64,000 nucleotides of DNA from HGM04593 sp045631205. Lineage in GTDB: Bacteria; Bacteroidota; Bacteroidia; Bacteroidales; Bacteroidaceae. Each line of letters starts with the position of its first letter. Position 1 is the stretch's first letter. Below the pieces are notes generated by a model. That model was not told the origin of the DNA. It did not search any database and was given only the letters and a program-made list of their open reading frames with translations. Of the stretch, positions 60,327 to 64,000 are shown in pieces. A program made the translations under genes and the position numbers. The stretch covers positions 1-64,000 of the forward strand of contig JAZQUI010000028.1 of the NCBI GenBank assembly GCA_045631205.1, in the 5' to 3' direction.

Positions 60327-61460
60327 ATGAAAAAGAATATTGTAAAGATTTTCTTTCCTGTCCTAGGAATTCTATGTGCATTAACTTCTTATGCACAGAA
60401 TAATTTGTCAAAGACCGACGATGTGGGTAGAATTGTATTGACTCCCTATGTTGTGTCAAATGCAAATATTCCTTCATACGCAGCATCGGTTTTGAATAAC
60501 AAACTTTCTCAGATTGCAGCAAAACATGGTATGGCAGGAAATGCAGCGGAGAAGAGGTTTGTTATAACAGCAAACTTGTCTGAAATATCAAAAGACTTTA
60601 CAGCAACAACTCCTCCAATGATAGCACTTACATTGGCTCCAACAATATACATTGGTGATGCTGTTACCGGTGAGCTGTTTTCAAGTTGTGAGGTTCCTGA
60701 GGTTAAAGGCGTTGGTGAGAATGAAACAAAAGCTTATTTAAATGCCATTAAAGCTATTAAGGCAAATAATCCCGCAGTAGTTCAGTGTATCAACGAAGGT
60801 AAAGAGAGAATAATCGAGTACTATAACTCTCAAATAGATTTTATTTTGGCCGATGCAGAGTCTCTTGCCCAATCTCAAAATTATGATGAAGCTATGGCTA
60901 AATTAGCCGCGGTTCCTCAGGTTTGCAAAGATGCTTATTTGAAAGCCTATGAAAAAATAGGCCAGGTTTATCAACAAAAGATAGACTTGGAAGGAGATAA
61001 ACTCTATAATGAGGCTTATTCACAGTGGACCACAGCTAAAAACGAGGCTTCTGCACAGAAGGTCGTAGAGTTATTGGCTCAGATTAATCCACTTTCTGCA
61101 GCAGCTCCCAAGGGCAGAACTCTGGTAAAGACCATAGAAGGTCACTATAATGCAATAGCTGCGCGAAGAAGAGAAATTGAAGAAAGAAAATGGAAATTCA
61201 AGATGCAGCAATACGATGATGAACGTTCCGACGTAATTGCAGAAAGAGAAAACAACCACGAATACAGAATGCAAAAATCTAATTTCGATTACGAGGTAGC
61301 AATGGAACGTGCACGTACAGGTGCTGATGCTGCGAAAATGGCTCTGGATGAGGTTAAAAGTATTGTCTCTGTTATGAGCAAAAATACTGCACATAATGAT
61401 AGTTCAAGTGATGGCTTTTTTAATGGGCTGTCTAATAAAGTTGCAAGCTGGTTCAAATAA
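60327..61460 (+). CDS. Exported protein with helical C-terminus
   Basis: A 377-aa protein with a signal peptide (1-24, ending SYAQ). ATG 60327 is preferred over an upstream frame start at 60246, because the signal peptide begins here. The first ~160 residues (RIVLTPYVVSNANIPSYAAS, LTLAPTIYIGDAVTGELF) look like a compact alpha/beta domain. The rest is long, charged and helical (RRREIEERKWKFKMQQYDDE), probably a coiled coil. Not recognised further. Confidence 0.75.
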   Translation: MKKNIVKIFFPVLGILCALTSYAQNNLSKTDDVGRIVLTPYVVSNANIPSYAASVLNNKLSQIAAKHGMAGNAAEKRFVITANLSEISKDFTATTPPMIALTLAPTIYIGDAVTGELFSSCEVPEVKGVGENETKAYLNAIKAIKANNPAVVQCINEGKERIIEYYNSQIDFILADAESLAQSQNYDEAMAKLAAVPQVCKDAYLKAYEKIGQVYQQKIDLEGDKLYNEAYSQWTTAKNEASAQKVVELLAQINPLSAAAPKGRTLVKTIEGHYNAIAARRREIEERKWKFKMQQYDDERSDVIAERENNHEYRMQKSNFDYEVAMERARTGADAAKMALDEVKSIVSVMSKNTAHNDSSSDGFFNGLSNKVASWFK

Positions 61461-61471
61461 TTTAATAACTT

Positions 61472-62464
61472 ATGCAAAAAGAAATTAGTAAATGCCCGGC
61501 ATGCGGAGCGTTGAGAAGTGCATTTGTCGCGCAATGTCCCGAATGTGGCTATGACTTTCAAAGCAAGGCATCTAAGGTTGTAGATGAACTGGAGAGTAAG
61601 TTCTTGTCTGTTTTTCAGGGGGGATATGGAGACTCTAAACGAAAGGCAATGCAATTGGAGATTATAAAATCTTTTGCAATTCCCCAGATAAAAGAGGAAA
61701 TTTTGGATTTGCTTATATATATCCAGCCTAAAGCAACAGCCAAGAACTCTGTAATAACAGCTGAGTGGAGAGCAAGACAAAAAGAGGTCATTAACAGAGC
61801 CAAAATTGCTTTTGCCAATGAAAAAGCAGTTATGGCAAAAGTTTGTGAGTATGAAAATGAATTGCAAAAGCTGGAAAAACAATTTATATTGAACTGGTGG
61901 CAGAAGGCATCGATATTTGCAAAAGTTGGTGTTGTTCTGGGTTTTTTGTTTATATTACTTTTGATAATTCCTGCAAAAGATGTCTCACCCGAAGCTTATG
62001 CGGTTCGATTTGCTAATGCTGTTGAAGATAAGAATGTAGATAAAGCATTGGATTATTTAAAGAAATCACCCGAGATGGGCGAGTTGATTTCCGACCAGTA
62101 TCTCACACTTATCGATGAATTGATCGCAGAAGGAAGAATTATAGAAGTTGAAAACCTCTATAATAATTTGCGAAGCTATGTGAATGTAAGAGATAATGCC
62201 ACACATCTTTCTCAAACCACATCAAATTTAGTTGAGTATTATTTAGTTAACAACAACGTAGATAAGGCTGCTAAATATGCGACAGATGTAACCGGTATTA
62301 TACAGATTCTAAAACATCTTATCCAAAATGCTGATAATGCAGCAGCTCTTAAATATTATAAGAGAAATTCAAGCAGGCTTACCAAATACGATTCTTCGTT
62401 AAGAAAAAGAGTTTTGGTAATTAAGGATGAAGTAGTTGAGGATTTTCTAAATTCACAAGAGTAA
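61472..62464 (+). CDS. Zinc-ribbon membrane protein
   Basis: A 330-aa protein. An N-terminal zinc ribbon has Cys8/Cys11 (CPAC) and Cys22/Cys25 (CPEC). A transmembrane helix lies near 148-167 (FAKVGVVLGFLFILLLIIP). The C-terminal ~160 residues form tandem helices (DKALDYLKKSPEMGEL, DKAAKYATDVTGIIQIL) like a TPR-type solenoid, predicted outside the membrane. The gene starts 11 nt after its neighbour, so it belongs to the same transcript. Function unknown. Confidence 0.75.
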   Translation: MQKEISKCPACGALRSAFVAQCPECGYDFQSKASKVVDELESKFLSVFQGGYGDSKRKAMQLEIIKSFAIPQIKEEILDLLIYIQPKATAKNSVITAEWRARQKEVINRAKIAFANEKAVMAKVCEYENELQKLEKQFILNWWQKASIFAKVGVVLGFLFILLLIIPAKDVSPEAYAVRFANAVEDKNVDKALDYLKKSPEMGELISDQYLTLIDELIAEGRIIEVENLYNNLRSYVNVRDNATHLSQTTSNLVEYYLVNNNVDKAAKYATDVTGIIQILKHLIQNADNAAALKYYKRNSSRLTKYDSSLRKRVLVIKDEVVEDFLNSQE

Positions 62465-62485
62465 CCAACTCGTTTTTAATAATGG

Positions 62486-62526
62486 TATAACCCCCAAAAG
62501 TTGTAAAAAAAACTTTGGGGGTTATA
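62486..62526. repeat. Palindromic terminator-like repeat, copy 3
   Basis: TATAACCCCCAAAAGTT pairs with AACTTTGGGGGTTATA with one bulge. The core resembles the palindromes at 22690 and 32207. It follows the 61472-62464 gene by ~20 nt and likely terminates the cluster. Confidence 0.7.
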
Positions 62527-62548
62527 ATATTATGCGGGTGTGTGGAGT

Positions 62549-62806
62549 AAAAAGATAATTAATTTATCACCTTTGCAAGGTAATTTTATGGGCTCTTTAT
62601 TCAAGCAGAAAATTTAGAAGATGAAAACAAGTCTTCAATACGATTCTTTGGGTGAAATTCAGATGCCCGGAGATGCGTACTATGGTGCTCAAACTTTGAG
62701 AACATTGGTTAACTTTAAAGATGTTAGTGGTTTGTTAGTTGGTGAACCCCCTTTTATTATTACCGCAATGCGTAATCTATTGTGGTTACGACGCGTACTT
62801 TTTTAA
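62549..62806 (+). pseudogene. Duplicated 5' end of aspA with its promoter region
   Basis: From 62549 to about 62760 the DNA matches 63570-63800: the upstream GATAATTAATTTAT, ATTTTATGGGCTCTTT and AGAAGATGAAAAC, then the codons for SLGEIQMPGDAYYGAQTL. Thereafter the similarity stops and the frame runs into the end of the SIMPL gene. It would encode a 61-aa product with only the first ~45 residues of aspartate ammonia-lyase. It has no catalytic residues and is not functional as an enzyme. Confidence 0.85.
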
Positions 62807-63455
62807 TCTGTGGTGTGGTCTCGTCGCTCGAGATGCTGAACTGTCCTTGGTTGGCATTGCGTATATCGCCCAGGCGGCTCTGCGAGTCCTCGGCAAATTT
62901 TTGTGCCACGGCGCGGGCATTGCGAGTGGCCTCTTCTATCATCGCCGGTTTCAGTTCGTTAAGGTTCGTGAATTCAAAACGTGGCTGGTACTGGTAGTCG
63001 GTGGTTATGGCGATGTTCACCTTCATTAGCTCCACCTGTTTTTTCATCAAGGAAAGAATCTTATCTACCTGTGACGATATAACTGTGATAACAGCCTCGG
63101 CCTGGTAGCGGTATTTTATTTCGTTGCTGCTGTAGTAGTCGGCCATGCGGTCGCGCACTTGTGGCGCCGAATTTATAATCTCGCTATCGCTTATTCCGTT
63201 TCTTTTGAGGAACGCTGTTATTGCTTCGCTGTTGCTTTCAACCTCTTTGTAAAGTTGCGCAAGGTCGTTGTTTACACACTTGTAGGGGAGATACCACACA
63301 ACGCGGTCGGCCTTTACTTCACGCTCAGCAAGGCCTTTTACTGTTACATACCTGTCTTTGCTCGAATAGTTGTCAATTCCAGCTTTGATGAACCAACCGC
63401 CTATTGCAACTCCAATGGCTATGAGTGCAGCGCTAGCTATTTTACTTTTTTCCAT
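62760..63455 (-). CDS. SIMPL domain-containing protein
   Basis: A 231-aa exported or membrane-anchored protein. The N-terminal hydrophobic segment (~4-24) precedes a SIMPL/DUF541 domain (YVTVKGLAEREVKADRVVWYL, ATRNARAVAQKFAEDS, IKKVRVVTTIDYALR). ATG 63455 is preferred over an upstream ATG at 63518 because the anchor begins directly after it. SIMPL proteins have unclear roles in the envelope. It sits exactly between the duplicated aspA 5' end and the true aspA gene, and its stop codon abuts the duplicate. Confidence 0.88.
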   Translation of the reverse strand: MEKSKIASAALIAIGVAIGGWFIKAGIDNYSSKDRYVTVKGLAEREVKADRVVWYLPYKCVNNDLAQLYKEVESNSEAITAFLKRNGISDSEIINSAPQVRDRMADYYSSNEIKYRYQAEAVITVISSQVDKILSLMKKQVELMKVNIAITTDYQYQPRFEFTNLNELKPAMIEEATRNARAVAQKFAEDSQSRLGDIRNANQGQFSISSDETTPQIKKVRVVTTIDYALR

Positions 63456-63588
63456 AGTGATGCTTATGTTTGCAGTGTTTAACGCAGCTAAAGTATTTAA
63501 TTTTTGTTCAAATGTCAAATATCTGCCTCTTTTTGTGTTTTTTTATTAAAAAAAAAGTCATTTTTGCATTAAAAAGATAATTAATTTA

Positions 63589-63596
63589 TATCTTCG
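63589..63596 (+). promoter_or_regulatory. Promoter -7 box for aspA
   Basis: TATCTTCG lies ~70 nt before the ATG at 63666. The duplicated copy has TCACCTTTG here, so its promoter has drifted. Confidence 0.5.
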
Positions 63597-63665
63597 CAAG
63601 GTGATTTTATGGGCTCTTTGTTGGGGCTCTTTATTAAACAGAAACTTATTAAAATTATATAGAAG

Positions 63666-64000
63666 ATGAAAACACGTCTTGAACACGATTCTTTGGGCGA
63701 AATTCAGGTGCCCGCAGATGCGTACTATGGCGCTCAAACTTTGAGAGCATTGGTTAATTTTAAAGATGTTAGTGGTTTGTCTATTGGCGAACACCCTTAT
63801 TATATTAAGGCGCTTGCTATGGTCAAGTGGGCAGCCGCTCACGCCAACGTGTCGTTGGGTTCGCTCGACGAAGAGATTGGTACAGCTATTAAAAAGGCTT
63901 GTGAGGAGATTATGGAGGGCGCGTTGAGCGACCAGTTCCCCATCGACCTCATTCAGGGTGGTGCGGGTACATCTACCAATATGAACATCAACGAGGTTGT
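63666..64000 (+). CDS. aspA: Aspartate ammonia-lyase, N-terminal part (runs off the window)
   Basis: The first 111 codons of aspartase, which splits aspartate into fumarate and ammonia. Seen are RLEHDSLGEIQVPADAYYGAQT and PIDLIQGGAGTSTNMNINEV, the fumarase/aspartase family N-terminal signatures. Fumarase C is a relative, but the N-terminal wording fits aspartase. The gene continues beyond the right end of the window. Confidence 0.9.
   Translation, partial: MKTRLEHDSLGEIQVPADAYYGAQTLRALVNFKDVSGLSIGEHPYYIKALAMVKWAAAHANVSLGSLDEEIGTAIKKACEEIMEGALSDQFPIDLIQGGAGTSTNMNINEV

Overview
The window looks like a chromosomal segment from a member of the Bacteroidales (Bacteroidota). The evidence is promoter boxes of the form TAnnTTTG or TAnnTTCG about 20 nt after a TTG box, plus family content typical of the order: DUF4954, GGGtGRT protein, NigD-like lipoprotein, DUF5077/DUF3472, DUF6175, GH95 fucosidase with a long N-terminal extension, and a MetH without activation domain. 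I cannot name the genus or species from sequence alone.

Layout. 1-11.5 kb is core-like: a tRNA-Asn, a C-terminal processing protease, a secreted GH95 glycosidase, a UDP-galactopyranose mutase coupled to a probable galactofuranosyltransferase, and a DUF4954 protein. 12.2-19.6 kb is an AT-rich eight-gene operon of unknown function: a soluble P-loop GTPase-like protein, several membrane proteins (three share an N-terminal domain) and a retropepsin-like lipoprotein. It is preceded by a 5' leader and promoter whose diverged copy precedes an SPFH/GYF_2 gene at 20.9 kb. 19.8-26.8 kb holds a cyclophilin, the SPFH gene, umuC/umuD-type SOS genes, a radical SAM protein and a DUF5077/DUF3472 protein.

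26.9-46.8 kb is a mosaic accessory region. It contains a headless S24 repressor copy, a broken IS1595-type transposase, cation and phosphate transporters, an intact S24 regulator, an ECF sigma factor and several gene fragments. It also holds an HNH endonuclease, a DUF1810-ADP-ribosylglycohydrolase fusion, a recombinase fragment and a four-gene Zorya-like operon (DarT-like ADP-ribosyltransferase, DUF6939-like protein, ZorA-like and ZorB-like motor subunits). Pieces of this region are bounded by repeated copies of the 3' end and downstream region of the intact GGGtGRT gene (46.8-47.8 kb), as expected if accessory DNA has repeatedly entered at that gene end. One copy carries three 69-bp elements inserted exactly at GAAC/TGA sites.

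46.8-64 kb is mostly core again: GGGtGRT protein with its NifU-like partner, a NigD-like lipoprotein, a Yip1-type membrane protein, SmpB, MetH, a PMCA-type calcium ATPase, a DedA protein, a five-gene cluster of envelope proteins of unknown function, a SIMPL-domain protein, and the start of aspartate ammonia-lyase. The 5' part of that last gene is duplicated on the other side of the SIMPL gene.

The strongest candidates for an undescribed system are the DarT/DUF6939/ZorAB operon and the 12.2-19.6 kb GTPase operon. All family assignments come from reading motifs; no searches were run.
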